The position numbers and the translations under genes are program-made. A stretch of DNA of 64,000 nucleotides. Origin: Candidatus Woesearchaeota archaeon. GTDB lineage: Archaea > Nanobdellota > Nanobdellia > Woesearchaeales > JABGUJ01. Within the stretch, counting starts at the first letter, position 1. Each line of letters begins with the position of its first letter. Shown here one piece after another: positions 1 through 8,008 of the stretch. The notes beneath the pieces were generated by a model. The model saw only the letters and a list, made by a program, of their open reading frames with translations, searched no databases and was not told the DNA's origin. The stretch spans positions 226,843 to 290,842 of the forward strand of contig JABGUJ010000002.1 of assembly GCA_018646625.1 (NCBI GenBank), in the 5' to 3' direction.

Positions 1-1
1 A

Positions 2-1432
2 AGTTGGAACAATGAGAATGATGAAGAATTAGAAAAGTTTGCAGTTTATAATCTGAAAGATTCAGAGCTAACATATAGGTTATGTTTAGAAGCAAAAGAT
101 GTTCTTCAAGAACTTGTTAGAATGGTAGGTGTGCCAATGTTTAACTCGGCGAGAATGGCTTTTTCTCAGTTAGTTGAATGGTATTTAATACGTCGTTCTG
201 CAGATTTTGATGAAATAGTACCAAATAAACCTAACCATAAAGAGTTGGTTGAAAGAATGACGGCAGATTCCATTAAAGGGGGATTTGTGTTTACTCCTGA
301 GCCTGGCGTGTATGAAAATCTTGCAGTGCTTGATTTTCGAAGTTTATATCCTAGTATAATTGTCACTCATAATCTTTCTCCTTCAACACTCAATTGTAAA
401 TGTTGTAAATATAGTCCAAAGTATGTTCCAGGTCAGGATAAAAATTGGTTTTGTTCAAAGAAAGATGGTTTTATCCCTAAAGTGATTAGAGATATCTTGG
501 ATCGTCGTACACGTATAAAGGATATGATATGGGATAAGAAAGAAGATGAAAGTGGTGTTTTGCATTCTAGAGAGTTGGTGTTGAAAACATTAGCAAATGC
601 ATTCTACGGGTATCTTAGTTTTTTTCTATCTCGGTGGTATTCTAGAGAGTGTGCGTCCGCAGTGACTGCTTATGGTCGTAAATATATTACCGAAGTAATT
701 AATTGGTCAAGTTCAGAAGGTTTTGAGTTGGTGTATTCGGATACGGACTCTGTATTTCTAATATTGCATGATAAAGAAGTTAGTGATATTATCAAATTTA
801 GGGATAAGGTTAATGATTTTCTTCCTGGTTTGATTGAGTTAGAGTATGAAGGGCATTACAATAAAGCATTGTTTGTCCCAACAAAAGATGGTACCGGAGC
901 AAAGAAGAAGTATGCTTTGATGGATTCACGGAAACATATAACTGTGAAAGGATTTGAATTTATTCGACGTAACATTCCTAAGATTGCTCGTGAAGTACAG
1001 TTTGAGATCATTCGCTTAATATTGCGCGATGAGAAAGATAAGATTAAGGATTTCCTGGATAAAATGATTAACAGAGTTGAAGATCATAAAATTCCAAAAG
1101 ATAAACTGATTATTAGTACTCAATTGTCAAAGAAGATAGAAGATTATGAAATGATAATGCCGCATGTTGCAGTTGCCAAAAGAATGATTGAGCAAGGTCA
1201 AGATGTGTCGGAAGGAGATATTATTGACTATGTTATTTGTAAAGGCGAAGGGAAGTTGAAAGATAAAGCTCGCGTACCTACAGAATGTGATTCTAGTGAA
1301 TATGATGCAGAGTATTATATTAATAACCAGATTATCCCAGCAGTAGACGGATTACTATCTCTAGTTAATATGGATCCAGCTAGATTTAACTATGATGGAA
1401 AAGATCAAGAAAAGTTAGATAAATTTATCTAA
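2..1432 (+). CDS. polB: Family B DNA polymerase, C-terminal part (cut by left edge)
   Basis: Replicative DNA polymerase. The reading frame is open from base 2, so the gene starts outside the window; the ATG at 122 is internal. The fragment begins with an Exo III-like motif (YNLKD, YxxxD type), then shows polymerase motif A (SLYPSII), motif B (KTLANAFYG) and motif C (YSDTDS), all with intact metal-binding aspartates, followed by a thumb region (KGFEFIRRN). The palm is therefore complete and probably active; the N-terminal and most exonuclease motifs are outside the window. No intein is visible in the motifs seen. The stop overlaps that of the convergent mscS gene by four bases. Confidence 0.95.
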   Translation, partial: SWNNENDEELEKFAVYNLKDSELTYRLCLEAKDVLQELVRMVGVPMFNSARMAFSQLVEWYLIRRSADFDEIVPNKPNHKELVERMTADSIKGGFVFTPEPGVYENLAVLDFRSLYPSIIVTHNLSPSTLNCKCCKYSPKYVPGQDKNWFCSKKDGFIPKVIRDILDRRTRIKDMIWDKKEDESGVLHSRELVLKTLANAFYGYLSFFLSRWYSRECASAVTAYGRKYITEVINWSSSEGFELVYSDTDSVFLILHDKEVSDIIKFRDKVNDFLPGLIELEYEGHYNKALFVPTKDGTGAKKKYALMDSRKHITVKGFEFIRRNIPKIAREVQFEIIRLILRDEKDKIKDFLDKMINRVEDHKIPKDKLIISTQLSKKIEDYEMIMPHVAVAKRMIEQGQDVSEGDIIDYVICKGEGKLKDKARVPTECDSSEYDAEYYINNQIIPAVDGLLSLVNMDPARFNYDGKDQEKLDKFI

Positions 1433-2514
1433 CCTTTAATGTTGTAAACAGTTCTTGTAGGGTATGGAATTCCTATCTTATTCTTATTCAATATGTCGTA
1501 GATTCCACTTACAGCTTTTTCTTTTGATGAAACTCTGTCACCTACATCTCCAACCCAGAAATAAACTTTAAAGTTTAGAGAAGAATCTCCCATTTCTAAG
1601 AATCTTACAACTGGTTCAGGATCATCTAGAACGCCGTCTATTTTGTTAATCACAGATAGAGCTAGCTTTCGCACTTTTTTGTGATCAGAACCATATTCTA
1701 CTCCAAATGGTACTACAACTCTTGCCTTAAGTGTAGGTAGTTTCCAGTTAGTTATCCTGCTGTTAGCAAGACCTCCATTTGGAAAAATCATTAATTCGTG
1801 ATCCCATGTTTCTATCTTTGTGGATCTTAATCCAACATCTAACACTTTACCGCTAACTCCGTCAATCTCAACAGAATCTCCTACTTTGAGTGCTTTGTCC
1901 AGAATTAATTGTATTCCGCCAAAGATATTTGAAAGACTGTCTTTAATAGCAAAACCAATAGCGAGACCAGCAATACCTAAACTTGCAATAAATGGACCTA
2001 TGTTAATTGACCATTCAGATAATATTAATATTCCTGCAATTATGTATATGAAAACTTTGCCTGCTTTTCTCAATATAGGAATTAATTGATCGTCTATTGT
2101 GGACTTTGTTTTCTTTGCGAACTTTTCGCCCCAAATAGTTAACGCCATCTCGAGCATCACAGAAACAACAAAAGCACCACCAAGGATTATTAATGAATCG
2201 AAAATAGTTCCTAGTACTGCACCAAATTTATTTTGTAGAGCAATGGGAACAACTGCAACCTTCAAACCTATGAAGATCATTATGAAGTAGATTGGTTTAG
2301 CTAATAACTCAACTAAGTGATCATCGTGAGTTGTTCTAGTCTTTGCAGCTAAAGATTCAATTATTCTCTTTCCGACTGATACAAATAATTGTGCTAGTAT
2401 CAAGAATACTAAGAATATTAGTGCTGCCTGAAAGTATTTGTTTGTAACAATACTCAAAGCAGGAAACTGCTGTAGATAATTATCAAAAACCATATATGCG
2501 CTAATTAGATTCAT
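1429..2514 (-). CDS. mscS: MscS-family mechanosensitive channel
   Basis: Small-conductance mechanosensitive channel that releases solutes under hypo-osmotic stress. Four to five N-terminal membrane segments precede the pore-lining helix (GLAIGFAIKDSLSNIFGG) and the MscS beta domain (KVGDSVEIDGVSGKV, then the typical IFPNG). A mixed alpha/beta C-terminal cage domain follows. At 361 aa it is somewhat longer than the classic form, through extra N-terminal helices. It stands alone; its 3' end overlaps polB by four bases. Family call is firm, gating properties cannot be inferred. Confidence 0.93.
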   Translation of the reverse strand: MNLISAYMVFDNYLQQFPALSIVTNKYFQAALIFLVFLILAQLFVSVGKRIIESLAAKTRTTHDDHLVELLAKPIYFIMIFIGLKVAVVPIALQNKFGAVLGTIFDSLIILGGAFVVSVMLEMALTIWGEKFAKKTKSTIDDQLIPILRKAGKVFIYIIAGILILSEWSINIGPFIASLGIAGLAIGFAIKDSLSNIFGGIQLILDKALKVGDSVEIDGVSGKVLDVGLRSTKIETWDHELMIFPNGGLANSRITNWKLPTLKARVVVPFGVEYGSDHKKVRKLALSVINKIDGVLDDPEPVVRFLEMGDSSLNFKVYFWVGDVGDRVSSKEKAVSGIYDILNKNKIGIPYPTRTVYNIKG

Positions 2515-2561
2515 CTCAACCTACCTCTGTGTTTTAATATGATAAGAACAACTAATATTTA

Positions 2562-3083
2562 TTAGTTTATTTGTTTTATATGACAACTACAAGGAAATTT
2601 CTGAGAAGCTCTTTTTAATGCCAGTTTAACGGTATTAATGTGGTTTGGGTTGTCAAATCTTATTTGTACAAGTTCTTGGCCTTTCTTAAGTCTTGCAGCA
2701 ACTCCAATAACTTTACCGAAAGACATCTTCATACCAGTACTCATTCTATCAGCACCTGCTCCAGATGCTAAAGGATTTTCTCTAAGATAGTGATGTGGAT
2801 ATACTTTTAATTTAAGATGGTAAGAAGCTTTGCCTAAAGTCTTTTCTAGGAGTCTATTACAAGTTTGTCTTGCAGCTTCTAATGCATTATCTCTTATTTG
2901 TAAATCAGTATCTACAGTAAGAACATAACTGTGCTTGAAGTCTCTAACTAAGTTACCCATGTCGAATCTGATAACTTTACAAGGCTTTGCAGCTCTAATG
3001 AAGTCCTTCTTCCTATACTTACTCTTTCTAGTATAAGGCCTTTCAAGTCTTCTATATGCTACAAACTTTCTAATTCTTGCCAT
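2562..3083 (-). CDS. rpl10e: Large subunit ribosomal protein L10e (uL16)
   Basis: Archaeal/eukaryotic uL16 family protein near the A-site of the large subunit. The basic N-terminus (MARIRKFVAYRRLERPYTR) and the SGAGADRMSTGMKMSFGK loop are typical. The ORF track opens at 3107, but I choose the ATG at 3083. A TATA-like CTTTATAAAT lies about 26-28 bases upstream of it, so a leaderless mRNA would start there, and archaeal L10e proteins begin with a similar sequence. The upstream ATG at 3107 directly abuts the TATA box and cannot be used on that transcript. Product 173 aa. Confidence 0.95.
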   Translation of the reverse strand: MARIRKFVAYRRLERPYTRKSKYRKKDFIRAAKPCKVIRFDMGNLVRDFKHSYVLTVDTDLQIRDNALEAARQTCNRLLEKTLGKASYHLKLKVYPHHYLRENPLASGAGADRMSTGMKMSFGKVIGVAARLKKGQELVQIRFDNPNHINTVKLALKRASQKFPCSCHIKQIN

Positions 3084-3260
3084 AGATGCCCAAAACTTGC
3101 CGGTCATTTATAAAGTTTTCCTAATTTGCAGAGCTTGAGTGTGGCAATATCCCGTGTTTGAGTGAAAAAAACCGTAAGAAATATAAAGCAATTTAACGGT
3201 CTTGATTATCATCAATTGAGCGTTTCTGGTAAGAGGTTATATAGAGATTGAGGTGATTAC

Positions 3261-3386
3261 ATGCAACAACAAAACGTAGAAGAAAGTAAATCAAGAGTGG
3301 CAGAAATTCTAGCTAAGAGGCGAGAAACAACCTCCAATGATGAAGTTTATGATAGATGGAAAAGGTTCATCAGGAATAGAACCTAA
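3261..3386 (+). CDS. Small hypothetical protein, 41 aa
   Basis: Too short for the ORF track. The ATG follows a GAGGTG SD at the spacing used elsewhere in this window, and the product starts MQQQNVEESKSRVAEILAKR and ends in a basic RWKRFIRNRT segment. It is charged and probably helical. A TATA-like TTATATAG lies upstream near 3238 and a T-rich run follows the stop, so it looks like a monocistronic unit. I recognise no family. The intact SD and bounded transcript are the support. Confidence 0.55.
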   Translation: MQQQNVEESKSRVAEILAKRRETTSNDEVYDRWKRFIRNRT

Positions 3387-3427
3387 TCTTCTTCTTTTTT
3401 TAGAATAAAGAAAAAAATAAGGAGAAA

Positions 3428-4201
3428 TTATTCTCCTGGTTCGTGTCTGTTAATTATGTAGTGCTCTGCTGCTCCGGTTACGGGATCCTGGAACACTACT
3501 GCAACAGCAACTCTGAAGTCTTTGTCCGGATCTGTAGGACCTAGTGCTTCATAAACTGCCTCTGCAACTGCTTGTGGAGTTTTTCCTTCAATCTCAACAG
3601 GTAATGGTTGTCTGTCAAATGAGGGTAGTGGATTTACGTTTACTCCAGTGTATGTTGCAACCATTCTTCCTCTTCCTGGAAGAAGTTCAAACTCAGTAAA
3701 AGTTCTTTCTGCAGTTGTATCATTATCATCTGCAATGTCGTTTGGGCGTACAATTAGTCCCAAGCCACCTTTGTCGTCACAAACAACTCCAGTTATTCTC
3801 GGAGTATAATTCGGGTTATCAGGTTCATACATCCACTCATCGTGTGTTTCAAACATCCCAACTAAAGGATCACACCTTTCGCCATCACCAGCGTCATCAG
3901 ATAATTCACGGGCAAATGCTTCTGTTTGTTTTCCATTGCTTACCGCAACCGAGTCGTCAAGCATAACTATTGCATCATAAAGCAACAAGTCAGGATTTCC
4001 TTTTTCTAAAACTTCCGGATCTGTTGGTTTTGTGAATATCGTATTATCATCTGCATTGTATTCCAAAGTTCTTGCTTGACTGGACGGACTTCTTCCAGTT
4101 ACTGCATAAACTACAACATTATGTTCTCCCGTCGGATCTCTACCTAGCGCGATTAATCTACCAGGATATTCCATTTCTGCTATTGCTTCTAAACCTTTCA
4201 T
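3428..4201 (-). CDS. purO: IMP cyclohydrolase, PurO type
   Basis: Catalyses the last step of de novo IMP synthesis, ring closure of FAICAR, in archaea lacking PurH. PurO features are PGRLIALGRDPTGEHNVVVY near the N-terminus, then AVTGRSPSSQAR, DDSVAVSNG, and a C-terminal PVTGAAEHYI segment. I moved the start from 4315 to the ATG at 4201 because AGGAGG sits nine bases before it, and the upstream part of the ORF is frame-shifted over a separate small ORF. Product 257 aa. It is the last gene of a purM - small ORF - purO operon. Family call rests on motif recall. Confidence 0.85.
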   Translation of the reverse strand: MKGLEAIAEMEYPGRLIALGRDPTGEHNVVVYAVTGRSPSSQARTLEYNADDNTIFTKPTDPEVLEKGNPDLLLYDAIVMLDDSVAVSNGKQTEAFARELSDDAGDGERCDPLVGMFETHDEWMYEPDNPNYTPRITGVVCDDKGGLGLIVRPNDIADDNDTTAERTFTEFELLPGRGRMVATYTGVNVNPLPSFDRQPLPVEIEGKTPQAVAEAVYEALGPTDPDKDFRVAVAVVFQDPVTGAAEHYIINRHEPGE

Positions 4202-4217
4202 TTTTGTTATCCTCCTT

Positions 4218-4376
4218 TTATGCCACTTTTCTGTATGCTTCTTCAAAAGCAAGTGCAGCTTCATCAAGTGATGGAGTGTCTGGATAAACAGTTGCTCCAT
4301 CCATGTGTGTTGCAATCAAATGATTAACAACTGCTCTGCTGAGTGTGTTTTTTGCTTCAAAGTATATTGGATCCAT
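4218..4376 (-). CDS. Small protein between purM and purO, 52 aa
   Basis: Not in the ORF track. It begins MDPIYFEAKNTLSRAVVNHL, ends EEAYRKVA, and is acidic and probably helical. The ATG lies 11 bases after the purM stop, with a GAGGT SD overlapping that stop, and the TAA is 17 bases before the purO start. Both gaps are short, so it should be co-translated with the two enzymes. I do not recognise the family. Position suggests a role linked to the last steps of IMP synthesis, which is inference only. Confidence 0.6.
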   Translation of the reverse strand: MDPIYFEAKNTLSRAVVNHLIATHMDGATVYPDTPSLDEAALAFEEAYRKVA

Positions 4377-4387
4377 CTTTGATTACC

Positions 4388-5728
4388 TCATGCTGCGGGT
4401 TCGTATTCAAATCGTTGTTTGTTATGCGCAGTAACATTAATTCTACCAGCACCATCGTTACATACATGGCCCAGTACTTCTGCTTTGTAAGTTTCTCCTA
4501 AAATTGGGTTTGCAGTCTCGTTTATTTGTCCTAAAACCGCATCAACATCTTCTTCTCTTACAACTAAGTACATACCTTGCCCCATGTTGAAATCTTCATA
4601 CATTTCTCTAATAGGTATTTTTGTGTGTGATTGTATAACATCAAAGATTTCATGAGGTTGTTCTACGTTTGAGAAATCAAGATCCGCACCAAAACCTCTT
4701 TGATGAAGAAGTCTTTCAAGATTATGAACTCCTTCTCCGGTTATGTTTACTACACCCCGTAGTTGTTCTGTTTCGTTGAGTGCTTCAATTAAATTATTAT
4801 AGATCAAAGTCGGAGTTAGTATCTCTTCGAGAATTGTTCTTCCATCAAATTGAGGAATATGTCTCTCAGGATTAAGTGGGCCGTACCAACCAGCAGGTGC
4901 ATAGTCAATTAATTGTCTTGCAGCAGATATGCCGTTACAGTGTACACCAGAAGATCTTATTCCAATTATTACATCTCCCGCCTTGATGTTTCTCCCATCT
5001 AGAACCGCATCATCATTCTCAGGATGGGGATATAATCCAATGCCGGTTGCCGAGATATCATAACCTTGACCAACATCATAATCAAAAGGAATCATACTAG
5101 GATCGTAATCACCTTTTAGTCTGTCTTTCATCCATCGTCCTAGTGCTCGAAGATTAAATGTTAATCCAACATTACCAACATACAGTTGATGACCTGGAGG
5201 TGGAACACCACGAACCATTTCTCGCAGTGAAGCATTCTCGCCACCAATAATGACAGACTTACATGCATTCGCTCCAATAAGTAAACCTTCTGCAAGGTCT
5301 CTCGTTATTTCAACATTAGGATTGGTCCATGCGACATAATCATTTAACGCCACAACTCTGCCTCCGCCACAAGCAACATCGTTTGCAACCATTGCAACAG
5401 TATCAATACCAACACTTGCACGATGTAATTCATCATCTCCGCCAAGCATTCTGTATAAAGTATGAACTAAAGGTTTAGTGCCTGCACCATCTGTACCCAT
5501 CGGCATGCTAATTCGTTTTACGTCTAATGCACCATGTAATTTTGCAACATCTATTTCTAAACCATCTGAGAAAAAACCAATATCAGTCGGAAGTGTTATT
5601 CCTAATGCCTCTAAATCCGCAACATTACCTTTTGTTGCTCTGAATAATGCTTTGAATATCTCTACCACGTCATGTTCTTTTCCAAAATCAACGCCAAATC
5701 TAGCGTATACACTATCTTTACTTGTCAT
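4388..5728 (-). CDS. purM: PurM-type phosphoribosylformylglycinamidine cyclo-ligase
   Basis: ATP-dependent closure of FGAM to AIR in purine synthesis. PurM-superfamily features include the N-terminal substrate loop (YARFGVDFG), the ATP-binding GTDGAGTKPLV, DTVAMVANDVA, and a later DVIIGIRSSGVHCNG segment typical of PurM. At 446 aa it is about 100 residues longer than common PurM proteins, mainly through insertions in the middle (WMKDRLKGDYDPSM region). An AGGT-type SD precedes the ATG. It heads the operon with the 52-aa ORF and purO, which supports the purine role. A related PurM-fold kinase is the main alternative. Confidence 0.87.
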   Translation of the reverse strand: MTSKDSVYARFGVDFGKEHDVVEIFKALFRATKGNVADLEALGITLPTDIGFFSDGLEIDVAKLHGALDVKRISMPMGTDGAGTKPLVHTLYRMLGGDDELHRASVGIDTVAMVANDVACGGGRVVALNDYVAWTNPNVEITRDLAEGLLIGANACKSVIIGGENASLREMVRGVPPPGHQLYVGNVGLTFNLRALGRWMKDRLKGDYDPSMIPFDYDVGQGYDISATGIGLYPHPENDDAVLDGRNIKAGDVIIGIRSSGVHCNGISAARQLIDYAPAGWYGPLNPERHIPQFDGRTILEEILTPTLIYNNLIEALNETEQLRGVVNITGEGVHNLERLLHQRGFGADLDFSNVEQPHEIFDVIQSHTKIPIREMYEDFNMGQGMYLVVREEDVDAVLGQINETANPILGETYKAEVLGHVCNDGAGRINVTAHNKQRFEYEPAA

Positions 5729-5854
5729 TTTAAGTTACCTCCGTTATATAATAGTCTCGTAGAACCAGAAACTGCTTCAGTCTGTATGTTATTTACCCTA
5801 ATCTAACAAACACCCCTAATGCTATAGGTTATTGGATAATTTTCGGCTAAAAAT

Positions 5855-5865
5855 CTATTTAAATA
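5855..5865 (-). promoter_or_regulatory. TATA box of the purine operon
   Basis: TATTTAAATAG read on the minus strand, about 127 bases before the purM ATG. Transcription would begin near 5835, giving a leader of roughly 100 nt. That is long for this genome, where many mRNAs look leaderless. I see no convincing long stem in this leader. The rest of 5729-5918 holds no gene. Confidence 0.5.
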
Positions 5866-5918
5866 TTTAGACAATGAAACCTATCCTTTGGAGAAGGCAT
5901 GTCGTCTCAAGTTAGTTA

Positions 5919-6458
5919 TTACAATTCAGAGAAAGCAGTAATGAGTTCTTTATTCATAACTTCAGGATGGAATGTTGTGCCGTACATTGGTTTTTCTTTG
6001 TGCTTTATGATTTGTATGCAGTTATCAGATTTTGCTAATAGTTCGAAATCTTCTGGCAAGTTGATACAATAGTTGTGTAGTTCGTATACTTCCAGTTTCT
6101 TCATCGAGTTCACTAAAAAATCATCTTGCAATTTGGTTATTGTTGTTGGACCTATCTCAGTAACCTCTTTTAATTCACAACCGCGAGTCATTCCAATAAT
6201 TTGTATGCCGTTGCAGATACCTAGCAGAGGTTTGTCGTAGTCTTTTAGCCATTTGAAGAATTCTAGATGCTCAGAGTAACCAGCCTCTTTCAAGGGTGAA
6301 CCGGAGATTATTATTTTGTCTGCTGCTTCGATTATTTCTTTATTTATCTCAGTGAAGTGAACTATTGCACACTCTTTTAGTATATCAGTTATAGGTCTGA
6401 CAAACTCTAATGCGTGCAGTGAATCTTTTTCCCGGCAAGTATCAATTACTAAAATCAT
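5919..6458 (-). CDS. Class I glutamine amidotransferase (GuaA-subunit-like)
   Basis: Hydrolyses glutamine to deliver ammonia. The nucleophile elbow (LGICNG, Cys) and the His-Glu pair (FHPEV) are present, so the triad looks complete. The C-terminal KHKEKPMYGTTFHPEV resembles the GMP synthase amidotransferase subunit, but the N-terminus (DTCREKDSLHALEFVRPI) is divergent and the usual GICLGHQ is GICNGIQ. At 179 aa it is a stand-alone domain. Its ATG overlaps the stop of the upstream PP-loop ligase by four bases, implying translational coupling. It could be GuaA subunit A or a dedicated ammonia donor for that ligase. Confidence 0.82.
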   Translation of the reverse strand: MILVIDTCREKDSLHALEFVRPITDILKECAIVHFTEINKEIIEAADKIIISGSPLKEAGYSEHLEFFKWLKDYDKPLLGICNGIQIIGMTRGCELKEVTEIGPTTITKLQDDFLVNSMKKLEVYELHNYCINLPEDFELLAKSDNCIQIIKHKEKPMYGTTFHPEVMNKELITAFSEL

Positions 6459-7135
6459 TTTTCCTCTAGTTTTGTTTCTTCAATATTGAAAACTCCAGCA
6501 TAGTTGTCGTATTCAGTAGAATATTTCGTTATGATTATTTTTTTCTTAAAAGCAGGACAGTCTGTTACGAAGGTTTCGATTTCTCCTCCTTCGCCGGCAG
6601 GATTGATCTTTAGTTCTTCTTGCATTTGTTTTAGTTTTCCAATCATGGATTTGTCAATTATTTTACCTAACCATTCTTCACCAAAAGGATATGCAAATAC
6701 CCCTGCAATGTAAACTTCAAACTTGTTTTCTATTAGATCATTTAGTAATTCTATTTGATCCATCTGCCATAATGGATTAAAACACCAGATGTCTAATTCA
6801 TTACAAATTTTTTGTACTCTTGATGCTTGATAAGTTGATGCAACTGTACCAGTAACTATTCCTTCAATTTGATATTCATCTATTGCTTGCTGAATGGCTT
6901 GTTTTAGTTCTGCCAGTTCTTTTTCTTTTTCACCTTTGGTAACTACTTTGATTAAAGGTAGATCCAGTGCTTCTGATTGTGTTTGTGTTAAAGAAATATT
7001 AGGAGTGTGAAACATGTAACTTTCTTTATTTTCAGATTCTATAGTTATTAGACAAACTACGTCGTGTTTCGCACTTGCTTTGTACAATCCCAGTACAGAG
7101 TCTTTACCTCCCGAAAATAAGGATGCTAGTTTCAT
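6455..7135 (-). CDS. dph6: Dph6-like diphthine--ammonia ligase (PP-loop ATPase)
   Basis: Predicted ATP-dependent amidation of diphthine on EF-2, the last step of diphthamide synthesis. The N-terminal PP-loop SGGKDSVLGLY is intact. The family segments EGIVTGTVASTYQASRV, NPLW and NPAGEGGEIETFVTDCP follow in the normal order for the 220-230 aa archaeal form. A TTTATAAG box about 27 bases before the ATG suggests a leaderless transcript. EF-2 in this window keeps the target histidine (DAIHRG), which fits. First gene of a two-gene operon with the amidotransferase. Confidence 0.88.
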   Translation of the reverse strand: MKLASLFSGGKDSVLGLYKASAKHDVVCLITIESENKESYMFHTPNISLTQTQSEALDLPLIKVVTKGEKEKELAELKQAIQQAIDEYQIEGIVTGTVASTYQASRVQKICNELDIWCFNPLWQMDQIELLNDLIENKFEVYIAGVFAYPFGEEWLGKIIDKSMIGKLKQMQEELKINPAGEGGEIETFVTDCPAFKKKIIITKYSTEYDNYAGVFNIEETKLEEK

Positions 7136-7207
7136 AGTTGCTTAGGTCAAATATTAACTTATAAAATCTTTGGAAAAGAATAAATATATTGAGGATAGCT
7201 TTCGAAT

Positions 7208-7930
7208 ATGGCAATTATAATATGCGATCTTGACAGTACGTTGTGGGGATTTCTAGGCATACATTGGGGAGTGTATGAAGAAGGATGTAAGCATCTGGGT
7301 GGCACAGAGTTAAAAGTTGATAGTTTTGTTCCAACTACTACTCGTGGTTATTTGTGGTGTTCTGTAAAAGATAAAATGAGTGAAGAAGAATTTAATTCTA
7401 AGATAGAAGATGCTGAAAAAGTTATGGCAACATTGTATAAAGAAAGGATTGGTGAGTTTCTTGTTCATAATACAGGAGAATGTAATGCAGACGATCATGA
7501 TTTCTATGCCGAACCGTTGAAAGATGTAGGTTTGTTTAATGGAGCAGAGGAGTTTCTTAAGAGCGCTAAAGAAGCAGGACATACTTTGGTTGTAGGCACG
7601 GGAAATTCTAGAATAACTGGAGAAGCTTTACTGGAAGTTATGGGATTAAGAGATTACTTTGATGATTTTGCTTATGGTGATGAAGGCGGAAATCGAAAAG
7701 GTGTTATGGCATTGGCTCTTGAAAGAGGTAGAAATATTTCTCCAGATGGTGTAGCGTTTGTTTTAGATGATGCAACAGATGCAGTTAGCGCAGGTAATGA
7801 ATTGGGTGTAAAGGTAATAAGCATGCTTAGCAGCGAGCATGGCAAGAAAGTAGATAAGGAAAAAGCATTTGCAAGTTTTAGCAGCATATCACACTATAAA
7901 GCCATTCTAGAGCTCATATCTGACAAGTAG
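7208..7930 (+). CDS. HAD-superfamily hydrolase
   Basis: Predicted phosphatase of the haloacid dehalogenase fold. Motif I is CDLDST with the nucleophile and acid aspartates two residues apart, motif II lies in VVGTGNSR, a lysine follows in RKGVM, and motif IV is FVLDDATDA. A cap-like insertion of about 80 residues lies between motifs I and II. Substrate is unknown. AAATATATTG about 28 bases before the ATG suggests a leaderless mRNA. It stands alone between the dph6 unit and the S-layer-like gene. Confidence 0.85.
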   Translation: MAIIICDLDSTLWGFLGIHWGVYEEGCKHLGGTELKVDSFVPTTTRGYLWCSVKDKMSEEEFNSKIEDAEKVMATLYKERIGEFLVHNTGECNADDHDFYAEPLKDVGLFNGAEEFLKSAKEAGHTLVVGTGNSRITGEALLEVMGLRDYFDDFAYGDEGGNRKGVMALALERGRNISPDGVAFVLDDATDAVSAGNELGVKVISMLSSEHGKKVDKEKAFASFSSISHYKAILELISDK

Positions 7931-7941
7931 AAGAGTTAATA

Positions 7942-7955
7942 TATTCTCGAGAATA
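7942..7955. promoter_or_regulatory. Perfect 14-bp palindrome upstream of the S-layer-like gene
   Basis: TATTCTCGAGAATA is a perfect palindrome ending six bases before a TATA-like GCTTAAATAAAG that should drive the 8009 gene. This is a good position for an activator or repressor site. No T-run follows, so a terminator for the HAD gene is less likely. Confidence 0.5.
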
Positions 7956-8008
7956 GAAATGCTTAAATAAAGATAATTACTCACGAGTAGCAATAGGGGG
8001 TTAATTGT

